A DNA stretch of 64,000 nt from Halopseudomonas oceani. Lineage in GTDB: Bacteria > Pseudomonadota > Gammaproteobacteria > Pseudomonadales > Pseudomonadaceae. Of this stretch, positions 1-9,879 are shown in pieces (positions within the stretch are counted from its first letter, which is position 1; each line of letters starts with the position of its first letter). The translations under genes and the position numbers were made by a program. The stretch covers positions 62,001 to 126,000 of the forward strand of contig NZ_PPSK01000008.1 in the NCBI RefSeq assembly GCF_002903165.1, given 5' to 3'. Below the pieces are notes generated by a model, which saw only the letters and a list, made by a program, of their open reading frames with translations, had not been told where the DNA came from and ran no database searches.

Positions 1-166
1 CACTTGAAGGCTCGAGATCAGCGCTCAGGTGCGGCGCTGCAAGGTGTAATACCGTCATATCCAGGGCTAGTAACAGGGTGGGCAGCACCAGCACGGCGAG
101 GCCCAACCACTCGCGACGGCCAGCACGCGGATGGGCAGGGGAAGTTGAAGCGGGGGTGAATGGCAT
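1..166 (-). CDS. DHA2-type MFS multidrug efflux transporter, N-terminal fragment cut by the window edge
   Basis: Reading the minus strand from an ATG at 166 gives 55 codons that stay open to the window edge. An AGGAGG ribosome-binding site lies just upstream (about 169-175). The peptide has a short basic head, then a first membrane segment ending in [19 protein letters not shown]. This ALDMTVL..A.P.L..DL pattern is the TM1 signature of DHA2 drug:proton antiporters of the SmvA/QacA kind. Those have 14 membrane segments and about 500 residues, so roughly a tenth of the gene is visible. It is divergent from metG across a 178-bp gap. Substrate cannot be inferred. Confidence 0.8.
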   Translation of the reverse strand, partial: MPFTPASTSPAHPRAGRREWLGLAVLVLPTLLLALDMTVLHLAAPHLSADLEPSS

Positions 167-344
167 GGAGCCTCCTTGCAGCAGGACCTTATACGCCGGC
201 GCCAATCGTCTCAGCAAGGTACAGTTGCAACTGCAAATTACAATACAGCCCTTCTCGCAGGCGCTGCCAAGACTCCCTTCGCAGCGCCCCTTCTGCTATC
301 ATCCCAGCCCTTTCACGTTCAACCGCAAAGTATCCCAAACGCCC

Positions 345-2393
345 ATGTCCGATATCGCCGCGACTCGTCAGATCCTCGTTACCAGCGCCCTGCCCTATGC
401 CAACGGTTCCATCCACCTTGGGCACATGCTGGAGTACATTCAGACCGACATCTGGGTTCGTTTCCAGAAGCTGCGTGGCCATCAGGCCGTCTACGTCTGC
501 GCGGACGACGCCCACGGCTCTGCCATCATGCTGCGCGCCGAGAAGGAAGGCATCACCTCCGAGCAATTGATCGCCAACGTACATGCCGAGCATTCAGCAG
601 ACTTCGCGGACTTTCTGGTCAACTTTGACAATTTTTACTCCACCCATTCGGAGGAAAACCGCGAGCTGGCAGAGCTGATCTATAGCCGTCTGAACGCGGC
701 TGGCCACATCAGCACCCGCTCGGTGACCCAGTACTACGATCCGGAAAAGGGCATGTTCCTGGCCGACCGCTTCATCAAGGGCACCTGCCCCAAGTGCGCG
801 GCAGAGGACCAGTACGGTGACAACTGCGAGAAGTGCGGCGCAACCTACGAGCCAACCGAACTGAAAGACCCACGCTCGGCGATCTCCGGCGCAACCCCGG
901 TCCTGAAAGACTCCAAGCACTTCTTCTTCCGCCTGCAAGATTTCGCCGACATGCTCAAACAGTGGACCCGTAGCGGTGCCCTGCAGGACGCCGTCGCGAA
1001 CAAGATTGCCGAATGGCTGGATAGCGGCCTGCAGGAATGGGACATCAGCCGTGACGCGCCCTACTTTGGCTTCGAGATTCCAGGCGAGCCCGGCAAGTAC
1101 TTCTACGTCTGGCTGGATGCACCGATCGGTTACATGGCCAGTTTCAAGAACCTCTGCAGCCGTCGTCCCGAGCTGAGTTTTGACGCTTTCTGGAATGCAG
1201 ACTCCAACGCCGAGCTATACCACTTTATCGGCAAAGACATCGTCAACTTCCACACGCTGTTCTGGCCAGCGATGCTGGAAGGCGCAGGCTTCCGCAAGCC
1301 GACTGCGGTCAACGTACACGGCTACCTGACTGTCAACGGTCAGAAAATGTCCAAGTCGCGCGGCACCTTTATCAAGGCGCGCACCTATTTGGATCACCTG
1401 AACCCCGAATACCTGCGCTACTACTACGCCGCCAAGCTCGGTCGTGGCGTGGAAGACCTGGACCTGAACCTGGAAGACTTTGTACAGAAGGTCAACTCTG
1501 ATCTGGTCGGCAAGGTAGTCAACATCGCCAGCCGCTGCGCCGGCTTCATCCACAAGGGCAACGGCGGCGTGATGGTCGAGGGCAACCCGGCTCCGGAACT
1601 GAGCAGCGCCTTTATCGACGCAGCACCAAGCATCGCTGACGCGTACGAGAAGCGTGATTTCTCCCGCGCCATGCGCGAAATCATGGCGCTGGCCGACAAG
1701 GCTAACGCCTGGATTGCTGACAAGGCACCATGGGCATTGAACAAGCAGGAAGGCAAGCAGGATGAAGTCCAGGCCATCTGTGCACTGGGTATCAACCTGT
1801 TCCGCCAGCTGGTGGTTTTCCTCAAGCCGGTACTGCCAAATCTGGCGGCCGACGCAGAGGCCTTCCTGAACGTTGCACCGCTGCGCTGGGAAGATCACCA
1901 GACGCTGCTGACAAACCACCAGCTCAATGCCTTCAAGCCGCTGCTGGCCCGTATTGAACCGGCGAAAATCGACGCCATGATCGATGCGTCCAAGGAAGAT
2001 CTGGCCGCAGCCGAGAGCACCGCCCCGGCGGGTAACGGTGAGCTGGTCAAGGAACCGCTGGCCGAGGAAATCAACTTCGACGCCTTTGCCGCCGTTGACC
2101 TGCGCGTGGCGTTGATCGAGAAGTGCGAGTTCGTTGAAGGTGCCGACAAACTGCTTCGTCTGAGCCTCGATATCGGTGATGCCAAGCGCAATGTGTTCTC
2201 CGGTATCAAGAGCGCCTACCCGGACCCGAGCAAGCTCGAAGGCCGTCTGACCCTGTACGTTGCCAACCTGGCACCGCGCAAGATGAAGTTCGGTGTTTCT
2301 GAGGGCATGGTGCTGGCGGCAGGACCGGGCGGTGAAGAGATTTTCCTGCTCAGCCCGGATCAAGGCGCCAAGCCGGGCCAGCGGGTCAAGTAA
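345..2393 (+). CDS. metG: Methionyl-tRNA synthetase
   Basis: Charges tRNA-Met with methionine in the cytoplasm. The 682-residue product has the class I HIGH motif as HLGH at 24-27, a zinc knuckle with Cys148, Cys151, Cys161 and Cys164, and KMSKS at 334-338. The C-terminal OB-fold tRNA-binding extension (about 575-682) is typical of the long dimeric bacterial enzyme. The reading frame is open back to 78, but family N-termini begin close to the [12 protein letters not shown] strand, so the ATG at 345 (MSDIAATRQ) is preferred. It precedes the Rsx operon, as in other pseudomonads. Function is certain; the start is very likely. Confidence 0.97.
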   Translation: MSDIAATRQILVTSALPYANGSIHLGHMLEYIQTDIWVRFQKLRGHQAVYVCADDAHGSAIMLRAEKEGITSEQLIANVHAEHSADFADFLVNFDNFYSTHSEENRELAELIYSRLNAAGHISTRSVTQYYDPEKGMFLADRFIKGTCPKCAAEDQYGDNCEKCGATYEPTELKDPRSAISGATPVLKDSKHFFFRLQDFADMLKQWTRSGALQDAVANKIAEWLDSGLQEWDISRDAPYFGFEIPGEPGKYFYVWLDAPIGYMASFKNLCSRRPELSFDAFWNADSNAELYHFIGKDIVNFHTLFWPAMLEGAGFRKPTAVNVHGYLTVNGQKMSKSRGTFIKARTYLDHLNPEYLRYYYAAKLGRGVEDLDLNLEDFVQKVNSDLVGKVVNIASRCAGFIHKGNGGVMVEGNPAPELSSAFIDAAPSIADAYEKRDFSRAMREIMALADKANAWIADKAPWALNKQEGKQDEVQAICALGINLFRQLVVFLKPVLPNLAADAEAFLNVAPLRWEDHQTLLTNHQLNAFKPLLARIEPAKIDAMIDASKEDLAAAESTAPAGNGELVKEPLAEEINFDAFAAVDLRVALIEKCEFVEGADKLLRLSLDIGDAKRNVFSGIKSAYPDPSKLEGRLTLYVANLAPRKMKFGVSEGMVLAAGPGGEEIFLLSPDQGAKPGQRVK

Positions 2394-2412
2394 GCAAAAG
2401 CGGAGCAATCAG

Positions 2413-2430
2413 CGGGCGGCCTGCCGCCCG
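2413..2430 (+). terminator. GC-rich hairpin after metG
   Basis: A 7-bp stem (CGGGCGG/CCGCCCG) with a CCTG loop lies 20 bases after the metG stop and before rsxA. No clear T-run follows, so it may only slow polymerase or stabilise the 3' end. Confidence 0.35.
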
Positions 2431-2498
2431 ATTAGCCTGGACCGACGAAGCAGCCTGCAGAGCTGCGCGCGACCGGTCCGTACATGGGGTTGGGTTAC

Positions 2499-3083
2499 AT
2501 GGCTGAATTTGCCCTCATTTTGGTCAGTACCATACTGGTCAACAACTTCGTCCTGGTGCAGTTCCTCGGACTGTGTCCGTTCATGGGTGTTTCCGGCAAG
2601 CTGGAAACCGCGATCGGCATGTCCGCTGCGACTACCTTCGTGCTGACGTTGGCTTCCATCCTCAGCTATCTGACCTTCCAGTACATTCTGGTGCCGCTGG
2701 ACCTGGAGTTTCTGCGCACCATTTCCTTCATCCTGGTCATCGCGGTCGTGGTGCAGTTCACGGAAATGGTCGTCCACAAGACCAGCCCGCTACTGTACCG
2801 GGTGCTGGGTATCTTCCTGCCGCTGATCACCACCAACTGCGCGGTACTGGGCGTCGCCCTGCTGAACACCAATCGCGCCGAACAGACCTTCATGAAATCT
2901 GCCACCTATGGCCTCGGCGCGGCTATCGGTTTCTCGCTGATTCTGATCCTGTTCGCCGGTCTGCGTGAACGCATCGCCATTGCCGACGTACCTACGCCAT
3001 TCCGCGGCGCCGCCATCGGCATGATCACGGCGGGTCTGATGTCGCTGGCGTTCATGGGCTTCACCGGCTTGATAAGGTTGTAA
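2499..3083 (+). CDS. rsxA: Rsx/Rnf electron transport complex subunit A
   Basis: Integral membrane subunit of the Rsx (Rnf) complex, which moves electrons between NADH and ferredoxin-like carriers; in gammaproteobacteria it is also linked to keeping SoxR reduced. The product is 194 residues with about six membrane helices and the family hallmark [20 protein letters not shown] near the N-terminus. RsxA and RsxE are homologous and carry the conserved membrane cysteines that bind an iron-sulfur cluster. A start five codons earlier (2484) is open, but homologues begin at the residue corresponding to 2499 (MAEFALIL). First gene of a tight six-gene operon; rsxB follows after 2 bases. Confidence 0.95.
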   Translation: MAEFALILVSTILVNNFVLVQFLGLCPFMGVSGKLETAIGMSAATTFVLTLASILSYLTFQYILVPLDLEFLRTISFILVIAVVVQFTEMVVHKTSPLLYRVLGIFLPLITTNCAVLGVALLNTNRAEQTFMKSATYGLGAAIGFSLILILFAGLRERIAIADVPTPFRGAAIGMITAGLMSLAFMGFTGLIRL

Positions 3084-3085
3084 GC

Positions 3086-3667
3086 ATGTCGATGATCATT
3101 ACTGCCATTGTCGTCCTGCTGGGGCTGGCGCTGATTTTCGGTGCGGTGCTCGGCTTTGCCGCCGTCCGCTTCAAGGTCGACGGCGACCCCATCGTTGATC
3201 AGATCAACAACCTGCTGCCGCAAACCCAGTGCGGCCAATGCGGCCATCCGGGTTGCCGCCCCTACGCCGAAGGCATCGCCAACGGTGAACCGATCAACAA
3301 GTGCCCGCCCGGTGGCGAATCCACCATTCAGGCGCTGGCCGACCTGTTGGATGTCGAGGCGCTGCCGCTGGACTCCGAGCACGGCGAAGAAAAGCCACGC
3401 ATGGTTGCCTATATCCGCGAAGCCGAATGCATCGGCTGCACCAAGTGCATCCAGGCTTGCCCGGTCGATGCCATTCTTGGCGCTGCCAAACAGATGCACA
3501 CCGTCATTGTTGATGAGTGCACCGGCTGCGACCTTTGTGTAGAACCCTGCCCGGTTGACTGTATCGACATGCTGCCCCTGCCGACCACACCGCAGAACTG
3601 GAAGTGGGATTTTCCGCTACCCAGCTCAGCCCTGATTGCCACCGACGCCAGCCGAGGGGCCGCCTGA
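3086..3667 (+). CDS. rsxB: Rsx/Rnf electron transport complex subunit B (ferredoxin-like)
   Basis: Iron-sulfur subunit anchored by one N-terminal membrane helix (about residues 4-27). A four-cysteine cluster follows: Cys49, Cys52, Cys57 and Cys73. Then come two classical 4Fe-4S ferredoxin motifs, Cys115-118-121-125 and Cys145-148-151-155, each ending in CP. This is the complete RnfB cofactor set, and the 193-residue length is normal. The TGA stop overlaps the ATG of rsxC by one base, indicating translational coupling. Role in the complex is from family knowledge; the motifs are visible. Confidence 0.96.
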   Translation: MSMIITAIVVLLGLALIFGAVLGFAAVRFKVDGDPIVDQINNLLPQTQCGQCGHPGCRPYAEGIANGEPINKCPPGGESTIQALADLLDVEALPLDSEHGEEKPRMVAYIREAECIGCTKCIQACPVDAILGAAKQMHTVIVDECTGCDLCVEPCPVDCIDMLPLPTTPQNWKWDFPLPSSALIATDASRGAA

Positions 3668-6036
3668 TGACCGCAGCCAGCCCTATCCGTATCTGGGACA
3701 TCCCCGGCGGCATCCATCCGGAAGAGAACAAGCTCCAGTCACTCAGCCACGGCATCGAAACCCTGCCGCTGCCAAAACAGCTGATCGTGCCATTGCAGCA
3801 GCACCTCGGCGCCCGCGCCGAGCCGTGCGTCGCCGTCGGCGATAAGGTGCTCAAGGGGCAGTTGATTGCCGAGGCCAGCGGGTTCGTCAGCTGTCCGCTG
3901 CATGCGCCAACGTCGGGTACGGTTACCGCCATTGGGCCTGCGCCTTACCCGCACGCCTCCGGCCTGGAAGAATGGGCCATCCGTATTGAGGCAGACGGTG
4001 AGGACCGCTGGTGCGAACTTGACCCGATCAGTGACTTCAGTGCACTGGAGCCGGCTGCTCTACTCGACATCATTCGCGCCGCCGGTATCAGCGGCCTTGG
4101 CGGCGCCGGTTTTCCCACCGCCGTCAAGCTCACTGCACGCCCCGAGCAGAAGATCCACACGCTGATCATCAACGGGACCGAGTGCGAGCCGTACATTACC
4201 GCTGACGACAGCGCCATGCGCTACCACGCGGAACAGATTGTCATTGGCATCGAGGTGCTGATGCACATCCTGCGGCCGGAGCAGGTGTTGATCGGCATTG
4301 AGGACAACAAGCCCGAAGCGATCGAGGCCATGCGTGCCGCCGTTGGCGCGCGGGCCATGCAGGTCATGGTGTTTCCGACCAAATACCCGTCCGGTGGCGA
4401 GAAACAGCTGATTCAGATTCTGACCGGCAAGGAAGTACCCAGTGGCGGTCTGCCAGCCGATCTTGGCATGGTTTGTCAGAACGTCGGCACCCTGCTGGCG
4501 ATCCACGACGCCGTGCTGCTGGGGCAGCCCTTGATCAAACGCATTACAACTGTGACCGGCGAGGCGCTTAGTCATCCAACCAACGTCGAAGCGCTGATCG
4601 GCACGCCGATACGGGACCTTCTGACCTTTGCCGGCTTGCAGCCCGAAAAGCTCTATCGACTGGTCATGGGTGGGCCGATGATGGGGTTTACCCTGCAAAG
4701 CTTGGACGCGCCCATCGTCAAGACCACCAACTGCCTGCTGGCCGGTAGCAAGGCAGAACTGCCGCCACCGCCCCCCGCCCAACCGTGCATCCGTTGTGGT
4801 CTATGCGCCGAGGCCTGCCCAGCCAGCCTGCTGCCGCAGCAGCTGCACTTCTTTGCCCTGGGCAAGGACTACGATCAACTCAAACGCCAGCACCTGTTTG
4901 ACTGCATCGAGTGCGGCGCGTGCTCCTACGTCTGCCCAAGCAGCATTCCTCTGGTGCAATACTACCGCGCGGCCAAGTCAGAGATTCGCGCACTCGACCT
5001 CCAGCAGCACAAGGCAGACCATTCCCGTCAACGTTTCGAGCACCGCCAGGAACGTCTGCAGCGCGAAGCCGAGCAGAAGGAACGCGACCGTATAGCCCGC
5101 GCCGAAAAAGCCGCGCACCTGAAAGCGGCGAAGGAAGCAGAGGCTGCCAAGCAGGCAGAAGGCGGCGCTGCGTCACCCTCCCCAGACGCGCCTGTGCCAA
5201 AGGCAGGTGGTCTGACACCGGAGCAGAAGCAGCTGAAGATCGCCGCGGCCACCGCGCAGATGGCGCTGAAAAAAGCTCAGAAGCAGCTCACCGCCAACCC
5301 GGATAACGCAGACCTGCAGGCGCAGATTCCGCAACTGGAACAGGCCGCACGTGACGCGCAGGAGGCCTTCGATAAGGCCCAGGGTGACGTCAGCAGCCAA
5401 CCGGCCGCTGCCGCGCCACAGGCAGCCGGTGAAGACGACGCCAAGAAACTTAAGATTGAAGCCGCCATGCTGCGCGCAGCGCTCAAAAAGGCCGAACGTG
5501 CGGCTGGCGATAGCCCCAGCGACGAGCAGCAAGCCGAAATTGCCAAATTGCGCGAGCAGGCGGAAGCTGCAGAGGCGCGCGTTCCGGCAGCTGCAACCGC
5601 AAAAAAACCGGTCGATGAAAAGCTGAAACAGGCCAAGCTGGATCTGGCGATGGCCCGCGCAGCTGCCAGGAAAACCGAACGCGCTCTGGCCGAGAACCCG
5701 GAGGATTCCGCTCTGCAGGCTCAGCTGGCAACTCAGCAACAGGCGCTCAGCGCAGCAGAAAAAGCTTTGCACGACGCAGAAAACAACAGCCCGATTCCAC
5801 CGCCGGACCGCCAACGGGTCGACAAAAAGCCGATTGACGAGCAGTTGCGCGAGCTGAAAACCAACCTGGCTACCACTAAGGCGGACTTCAAGCGCGCCGA
5901 GCGTGAGCTCAAAGAAGCTACCGAAGCGGGTACCGATACCGCAGCCGCCGAACAGGCGTTGGCTACTCGCCGCGCCGCGCTGGATGTCGCCGCCAAGGCG
6001 TTCGCCGACTACATGGCCAGCAAGGAGACCAACTGA
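3667..6036 (+). CDS. rsxC: Rsx/Rnf electron transport complex subunit C with long Ala-rich tail
   Basis: NADH-binding peripheral subunit. The 789-residue product has the RnfC N-terminal barrel, a glycine-rich nucleotide-binding stretch GLGGAGFPTAVK near residue 140, and two 4Fe-4S motifs (Cys374-377-380-384 and Cys413-416-419-423). From about residue 450 it becomes a low-complexity helical tail rich in Ala, Lys, Glu and Gln. I see four degenerate repeats in it, beginning near residues 519, 593, 650 and 723, each of the form LK..A...A..KAER followed by an acidic turn and a second helix. Enterobacterial RsxC has a comparable tail of variable length. Start and stop overlap neighbours by one base each. 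Confidence 0.95.
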   Translation: MTAASPIRIWDIPGGIHPEENKLQSLSHGIETLPLPKQLIVPLQQHLGARAEPCVAVGDKVLKGQLIAEASGFVSCPLHAPTSGTVTAIGPAPYPHASGLEEWAIRIEADGEDRWCELDPISDFSALEPAALLDIIRAAGISGLGGAGFPTAVKLTARPEQKIHTLIINGTECEPYITADDSAMRYHAEQIVIGIEVLMHILRPEQVLIGIEDNKPEAIEAMRAAVGARAMQVMVFPTKYPSGGEKQLIQILTGKEVPSGGLPADLGMVCQNVGTLLAIHDAVLLGQPLIKRITTVTGEALSHPTNVEALIGTPIRDLLTFAGLQPEKLYRLVMGGPMMGFTLQSLDAPIVKTTNCLLAGSKAELPPPPPAQPCIRCGLCAEACPASLLPQQLHFFALGKDYDQLKRQHLFDCIECGACSYVCPSSIPLVQYYRAAKSEIRALDLQQHKADHSRQRFEHRQERLQREAEQKERDRIARAEKAAHLKAAKEAEAAKQAEGGAASPSPDAPVPKAGGLTPEQKQLKIAAATAQMALKKAQKQLTANPDNADLQAQIPQLEQAARDAQEAFDKAQGDVSSQPAAAAPQAAGEDDAKKLKIEAAMLRAALKKAERAAGDSPSDEQQAEIAKLREQAEAAEARVPAAATAKKPVDEKLKQAKLDLAMARAAARKTERALAENPEDSALQAQLATQQQALSAAEKALHDAENNSPIPPPDRQRVDKKPIDEQLRELKTNLATTKADFKRAERELKEATEAGTDTAAAEQALATRRAALDVAAKAFADYMASKETN

Positions 6037-7103
6037 TGGCGCTGGTACGCATGACTTCACCGCACGCCAAGGGTAACAACCATACCCAGACCATCATGCT
6101 CTGGGTACTCGGTGCGACGCTGCCCGGCATCGCGGTGCTGACCTGGTTCTACGGTTTCGGCACGCTGATCAACATCGTCTACGCCAGCGTGGTCGCCCTG
6201 CTGGTCGAATCACTCATCCTGGCTATCCGCAAGCGCCCTATCGGCTTCTACCTGCGTGACGGCAGCGCCCTTGTCACCGCCTGGCTGCTGGCGTTGGCAC
6301 TACCTCCCTATGCGCCCTGGTGGCTGACGCTGATTGCGGTCAGCTTTGCCATCGTATTTGGCAAACAGCTGTATGGCGGCCTCGGGCAGAACCCGTTCAA
6401 TCCGGCGATGCTGGGCTACGTGGTGGTGCTGATCTCCTTTCCGGTGGAGATGACTAGCTGGCCAGCCTGGCGTGGCATTGAAGCGGTGATGCCTGACGTG
6501 CATGCGACCCTGGGCTTGCTCGACGGCCTGAGCCGTATTTTCCTGCCGGTCAGCAGTGAGATCGACGGCTGGACACTGGCCACCGCACTCGATGCGGTCA
6601 AGACCAACAACAGTTTGACCATGACCGAGTTGCAGGCAGCCAACCCGGCCTTTGGCCAATTTGCCGGTTACGGCTGGGAATGGGTCAACGTCGCCTACCT
6701 GCTCGGTGGCCTGGTACTGCTGTACAAGCGCATTTACAGCTGGCATGCCCCAGTTGGCATGCTGGCAGCGCTGGTAGTAATGAGCCTGCTGTTCTGGAAT
6801 GGCAGCGGTTCCGATTCCAACGGCTCGCCGCTGTTCCACCTGTTCAGCGGCGCGGCCATGCTCGGTGCCTTCTTCATCATTACCGACCCCGTGTCTGGTG
6901 CCACCAGCAAACAAGGTCGGCTGATTTTCGGTGCTGGCGTAGGGATCATGGTCTATGTGATCCGCGCCTGGGGTGGCTACCCCGACGCCGTGGCCTTCGC
7001 TGTGCTGCTGATGAATCTGGCGGCACCGACCATCGACTACTACAGCACGCCGCGCACCTATGGTCACCGCAAGGCCAAACGCGGCATGGGCAAGGTGGAC
7101 TGA
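6036..7103 (+). CDS. rsxD: Rsx/Rnf electron transport complex subunit D
   Basis: Polytopic membrane flavoprotein of the NqrB/RnfD family, 355 residues with about nine to ten hydrophobic segments. By alignment from memory with E. coli RsxD (covalent FMN on Thr187), the FMN-carrying threonine should be Thr183 in the TLATALDAV stretch. The second conserved family motif DPVSGATS lies at about 285-291 near the C-terminus. The ATG overlaps the rsxC stop (TGATG), and rsxG follows after 3 bases. Stoichiometric co-translation of the complex is likely. Confidence 0.95.
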   Translation: MALVRMTSPHAKGNNHTQTIMLWVLGATLPGIAVLTWFYGFGTLINIVYASVVALLVESLILAIRKRPIGFYLRDGSALVTAWLLALALPPYAPWWLTLIAVSFAIVFGKQLYGGLGQNPFNPAMLGYVVVLISFPVEMTSWPAWRGIEAVMPDVHATLGLLDGLSRIFLPVSSEIDGWTLATALDAVKTNNSLTMTELQAANPAFGQFAGYGWEWVNVAYLLGGLVLLYKRIYSWHAPVGMLAALVVMSLLFWNGSGSDSNGSPLFHLFSGAAMLGAFFIITDPVSGATSKQGRLIFGAGVGIMVYVIRAWGGYPDAVAFAVLLMNLAAPTIDYYSTPRTYGHRKAKRGMGKVD

Positions 7104-7106
7104 GCC

Positions 7107-7745
7107 ATGGAAAACCCGACTACCACCCGCAGCTCGATACTGCGTAACAGCCTGATTCTCGGTCTGTTCGCCATGGCTACCGTAGGTATGATCGCCATCA
7201 CCCAGCAAGGTACCGCAGAGCGTATCAGTGAAGCCCAGCGCCGGGTTCAGCTCAGCGCACTGAACGAGATCATTCCCCACGATCAGCACGACAACGATCT
7301 GCTGGCCGACAGTTTTACCATAGACGACCGCCAGTATCTGAGCCTGACTAGTACGCAAGACGCCTACCGAGCGCGCAATGACGGTGCTGTCAGCGCCGTG
7401 ATCCTGCCGGTGGTCGCGCCTGACGGCTACAGTGGCCGCATCGAGCTGCTGGTGGGAATCAACGCGGATGGCAGCATCGCTGGCGTGCGCAGCGTCAACC
7501 ACCGGGAAACGCCGGGCCTGGGCGACCGCATCGACACCACTAAGAGCCAGTGGGTTTTGGACTTCAACGGCAAGAGTCTAAGCATGCCGATACCTGAGCA
7601 ATGGGCGGTAAAAAAGGACGGCGGGCAGTTTGATCAGTTCGCCGGCGCGACTATTACCCCACGCGCGGTGGTCAAGGCGGTCTATCAGGCACTTAACTAT
7701 TTCGACGAACATCGAGCCAGCTTGCTGCAGCTCGGCGAGGAGTAA
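7107..7745 (+). CDS. rsxG: Rsx/Rnf electron transport complex subunit G
   Basis: FMN-binding subunit, 212 residues. One N-terminal membrane helix (about 14-32) anchors a periplasmic FMN_bind domain. The covalent FMN site is in FAGATITPRAVV, with Thr182 as the expected attachment residue; the usual Ser of SGAT is Ala here, a mild change that keeps the threonine. The TPGLGDRI loop at about 133-140 is also typical. Fifth gene of the operon. Confidence 0.95.
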   Translation: MENPTTTRSSILRNSLILGLFAMATVGMIAITQQGTAERISEAQRRVQLSALNEIIPHDQHDNDLLADSFTIDDRQYLSLTSTQDAYRARNDGAVSAVILPVVAPDGYSGRIELLVGINADGSIAGVRSVNHRETPGLGDRIDTTKSQWVLDFNGKSLSMPIPEQWAVKKDGGQFDQFAGATITPRAVVKAVYQALNYFDEHRASLLQLGEE

Positions 7746-7748
7746 TCC

Positions 7749-8465
7749 ATGGCGACCAAGACGCTCTCCGAGATCACCGCTGACGGCCTCTGGCACAATA
7801 ACCCAGGCCTGGTTCAGCTGCTCGGGCTTTGCCCGTTGCTGGGTGTCAGTAGCTCCGTGGTCAACGCACTTGGCCTCGGTCTCGCCACCATACTGGTGTT
7901 GACCGGTTCGAACCTTGCGGTATCGCTGATTCGCAGCGCAGTGACCGACGCCGTGCGCCTGCCCGCCTTCGTCATGATTATCGCCGCGCTCACCACCTGT
8001 ATCGAACTGCTGATGCAGGCCTTCACCTATGAGCTGTACCAGATCCTGGGCATTTTTATTCCGCTGATCGTCACCAACTGTGTGATTCTCGGTCGGGCCG
8101 ATGCTTTTGCGTCGAAGAACCCGCTACTGCCGTCGGCGGTCGACGGTTTCATGATGGGCTTGGGCTTTACCTTGGTGCTGATCGTGCTAGGTGGCCTGCG
8201 CGAACTGATCGGCCACGGCACGCTGTTTGCCGGCATGGACCTGCTGCTCGGCCCAATTGCCGCAGACTGGAAGCTGGTCGTATTCCCCAACTACAAGGAC
8301 GTGCTGTTCGTCATTCTTCCGCCGGGCGCCTTCCTGTTCATGGGGCTGCTGATCGCCCTCAAGAACCTGATCGACGCCAAGATCAAGGAGCGCGCGGCAG
8401 CACGCGAAGTCAAACCGGCAGCCGCTGGCAGCAAGCGGGTCCGTGTTACCGGCACCATCAGCTAA
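7749..8465 (+). CDS. rsxE: Rsx/Rnf electron transport complex subunit E
   Basis: Membrane subunit homologous to RsxA, 238 residues with about six helices. The core [21 protein letters not shown] mirrors the RsxA hallmark; the paired cysteines in RsxA and RsxE form the membrane iron-sulfur site. The C-terminal 25 residues are basic and probably cytoplasmic. Last gene of the rsxABCDGE block; nth follows 17 bases later, the arrangement found in E. coli and Pseudomonas. Confidence 0.95.
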   Translation: MATKTLSEITADGLWHNNPGLVQLLGLCPLLGVSSSVVNALGLGLATILVLTGSNLAVSLIRSAVTDAVRLPAFVMIIAALTTCIELLMQAFTYELYQILGIFIPLIVTNCVILGRADAFASKNPLLPSAVDGFMMGLGFTLVLIVLGGLRELIGHGTLFAGMDLLLGPIAADWKLVVFPNYKDVLFVILPPGAFLFMGLLIALKNLIDAKIKERAAAREVKPAAAGSKRVRVTGTIS

Positions 8466-8482
8466 GGTCAGCCAAGGCAACG

Positions 8483-9118
8483 ATGAACAAGGAAAAACGC
8501 TACGAAATCTTTCGCCGCCTGCGCGAAGACAATCCGCACCCTACCACCGAGCTGAACTTCACTTCGCCGTTCGAGTTGCTGGTCGCGGTAACCCTGTCAG
8601 CCCAGGCGACTGATGTCGGCGTCAACAAGGCCACCGCAAAGCTGTTCCCGGTTGCCAATACGCCCGAAGCCATTTACGCCCTTGGCGTAGACGGCCTCAG
8701 CGAGTACATCAAGACCATCGGCCTGTTCAACAGCAAGGCTCGCAACGTCATTGCCGCCTGCAAGATTCTGATCGAAGAACACGACAGCCAGGTGCCGGAA
8801 ACCCGCGAGGCACTCGAAGCCCTGCCCGGCGTCGGCCGCAAGACCGCCAACGTAGTGCTCAACACGGCCTTTGGTCAACCAACCATGGCGGTGGACACGC
8901 ATATTTTCCGGGTCAGCAACCGCACCGGCATTGCGCCCGGCAAAAACGTCCTTGAGGTCGAAAAGAAGCTGCTCAAACACGTCCCCAAGGAGTTTCTGGT
9001 CGATGCCCACCACTGGCTGATTCTGCACGGACGCTACGTCTGCAAGGCCAGAACGCCACAATGCGGCAGCTGTCGAATCGAAGATCTGTGCGACTACAAG
9101 CACAAGACATCTGACTGA
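8483..9118 (+). CDS. nth: Endonuclease III (DNA glycosylase/AP lyase)
   Basis: Removes oxidised pyrimidines from DNA and nicks the abasic site. The 211-residue protein aligns with E. coli Nth without gaps in the catalytic region. It has a helix-hairpin-helix LPGVGRKTANVVLN containing Lys120, catalytic Asp138 in AVDTHIFRVSNR, and the 4Fe-4S loop Cys187-X6-Cys-X2-Cys-X5-Cys. It is cotranscribed with rsxE or nearly so (17-bp gap), and a terminator follows at 9145. Confidence 0.98.
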   Translation: MNKEKRYEIFRRLREDNPHPTTELNFTSPFELLVAVTLSAQATDVGVNKATAKLFPVANTPEAIYALGVDGLSEYIKTIGLFNSKARNVIAACKILIEEHDSQVPETREALEALPGVGRKTANVVLNTAFGQPTMAVDTHIFRVSNRTGIAPGKNVLEVEKKLLKHVPKEFLVDAHHWLILHGRYVCKARTPQCGSCRIEDLCDYKHKTSD

Positions 9119-9144
9119 ACGCGGCGCGCGATCCGGCCTCCGCT

Positions 9145-9172
9145 AACGCAGTGAAAACACACTGCGTTTTTT
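9145..9172 (+). terminator. Intrinsic terminator after nth
   Basis: Nine-base perfect stem AACGCAGTG/CACTGCGTT, loop AAAACA, followed by a run of six T. It ends the metG/rsx/nth transcription block. Confidence 0.9.
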
Positions 9173-9262
9173 CGTCAAATTCAATTGAAAAAATCTATTT
9201 CCGCAAATCCGTATCTGCGTTTATAAGGTGCGCAAATGACATGTTCAGCGTGGAGTTGAGTC

Positions 9263-9442
9263 ATGAGCCAAGCCAAATCAGATATCGAACTGGACGACGA
9301 CGAATTCATCGAAGACGATGACACCCCCGATACCGACAGTGCGCCCATTTCCAAAAGTAGCCTGACCAAGCGTCGCTTGATCGACAACTATCTGGAAGAG
9401 CGCCGTCTGCAACGGGAACTCAGCGACTTTGATTTCGACTGA
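9263..9442 (+). CDS. Small acidic PA3496-family protein
   Basis: A 59-codon gene with a GGAG ribosome-binding site at about 9252. The N-terminal half is extremely acidic (runs of Asp and Glu); the C-terminal half is charged and helical with KSSLTKRRLIDNYLEERRL and ends in DFDFD. Its position directly after nth matches P. aeruginosa PA3496, annotated in Pseudomonas as a putative envelope-integrity protein. No membrane segment or signal peptide is present, so that label is weakly supported by the sequence. It sits between two terminators and is therefore its own transcription unit. Confidence 0.8.
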   Translation: MSQAKSDIELDDDEFIEDDDTPDTDSAPISKSSLTKRRLIDNYLEERRLQRELSDFDFD

Positions 9443-9453
9443 CGTCCATGGAG

Positions 9454-9478
9454 GCGCAGGCGCCGTCCTGCGCTTTTT
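9454..9478 (+). terminator. Intrinsic terminator after the small acidic gene
   Basis: Seven-base stem GCGCAGG/CCTGCGC, loop CGCCGT, then five T. Confidence 0.88.
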
Positions 9479-9602
9479 CTCCGCCAAAATCATCCTTTTC
9501 TATCAGCGCAATTAAACAAATTCGATTTATTAATTGATCAGGTCTGACTATCCTGACCACACTGACTAATGACTTTCATGACGTGTGTTTCGGGGTACTG
9601 CC

Positions 9603-9818
9603 ATGACCAAGACCATCACCTTCGCTTGCATGCACTTTTCCATCGCCTTCGGCGTGGTGTACCTGCTGACCGGCAGCGTCATGGTTGGTGGCGCAGTCGC
9701 GCTGATCGAGCCGGCCATCAATACCGTGGCATTCTATTTCCATGAGAAACTCTGGAACCGGCTGGAGCGCCGCCGACACGCCGACCAGAACCCTATGCTG
9801 TCTCCTTTTTCTGCTTGA
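9603..9818 (+). CDS. DUF2061-type small membrane protein
   Basis: A 71-residue protein with two hydrophobic stretches (about 3-22 and 24-42) followed by a basic tail. The core ALIEPAINTVAFYFHEKLW is the recognisable DUF2061 signature. Function of the family is unknown. The ATG at 9603 is chosen over one six codons earlier (9585) because GGGG lies at 9593-9597 and family proteins start near TKTITF. It is a single gene before the exported hydrolase. Confidence 0.8.
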   Translation: MTKTITFACMHFSIAFGVVYLLTGSVMVGGAVALIEPAINTVAFYFHEKLWNRLERRRHADQNPMLSPFSA

Positions 9819-9879
9819 TTCGGGCACACCAGCCGATAAATAAAAGGAACTTTGCAGACAAATTGAGGTTAAATCTCCA

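Noticed and set aside
1215-2408. 397-codon open frame antisense to metG
   Set aside because: Shadow of a strongly conserved gene; high GC codon bias keeps the opposite frame open. The translated product has no recognisable domain.
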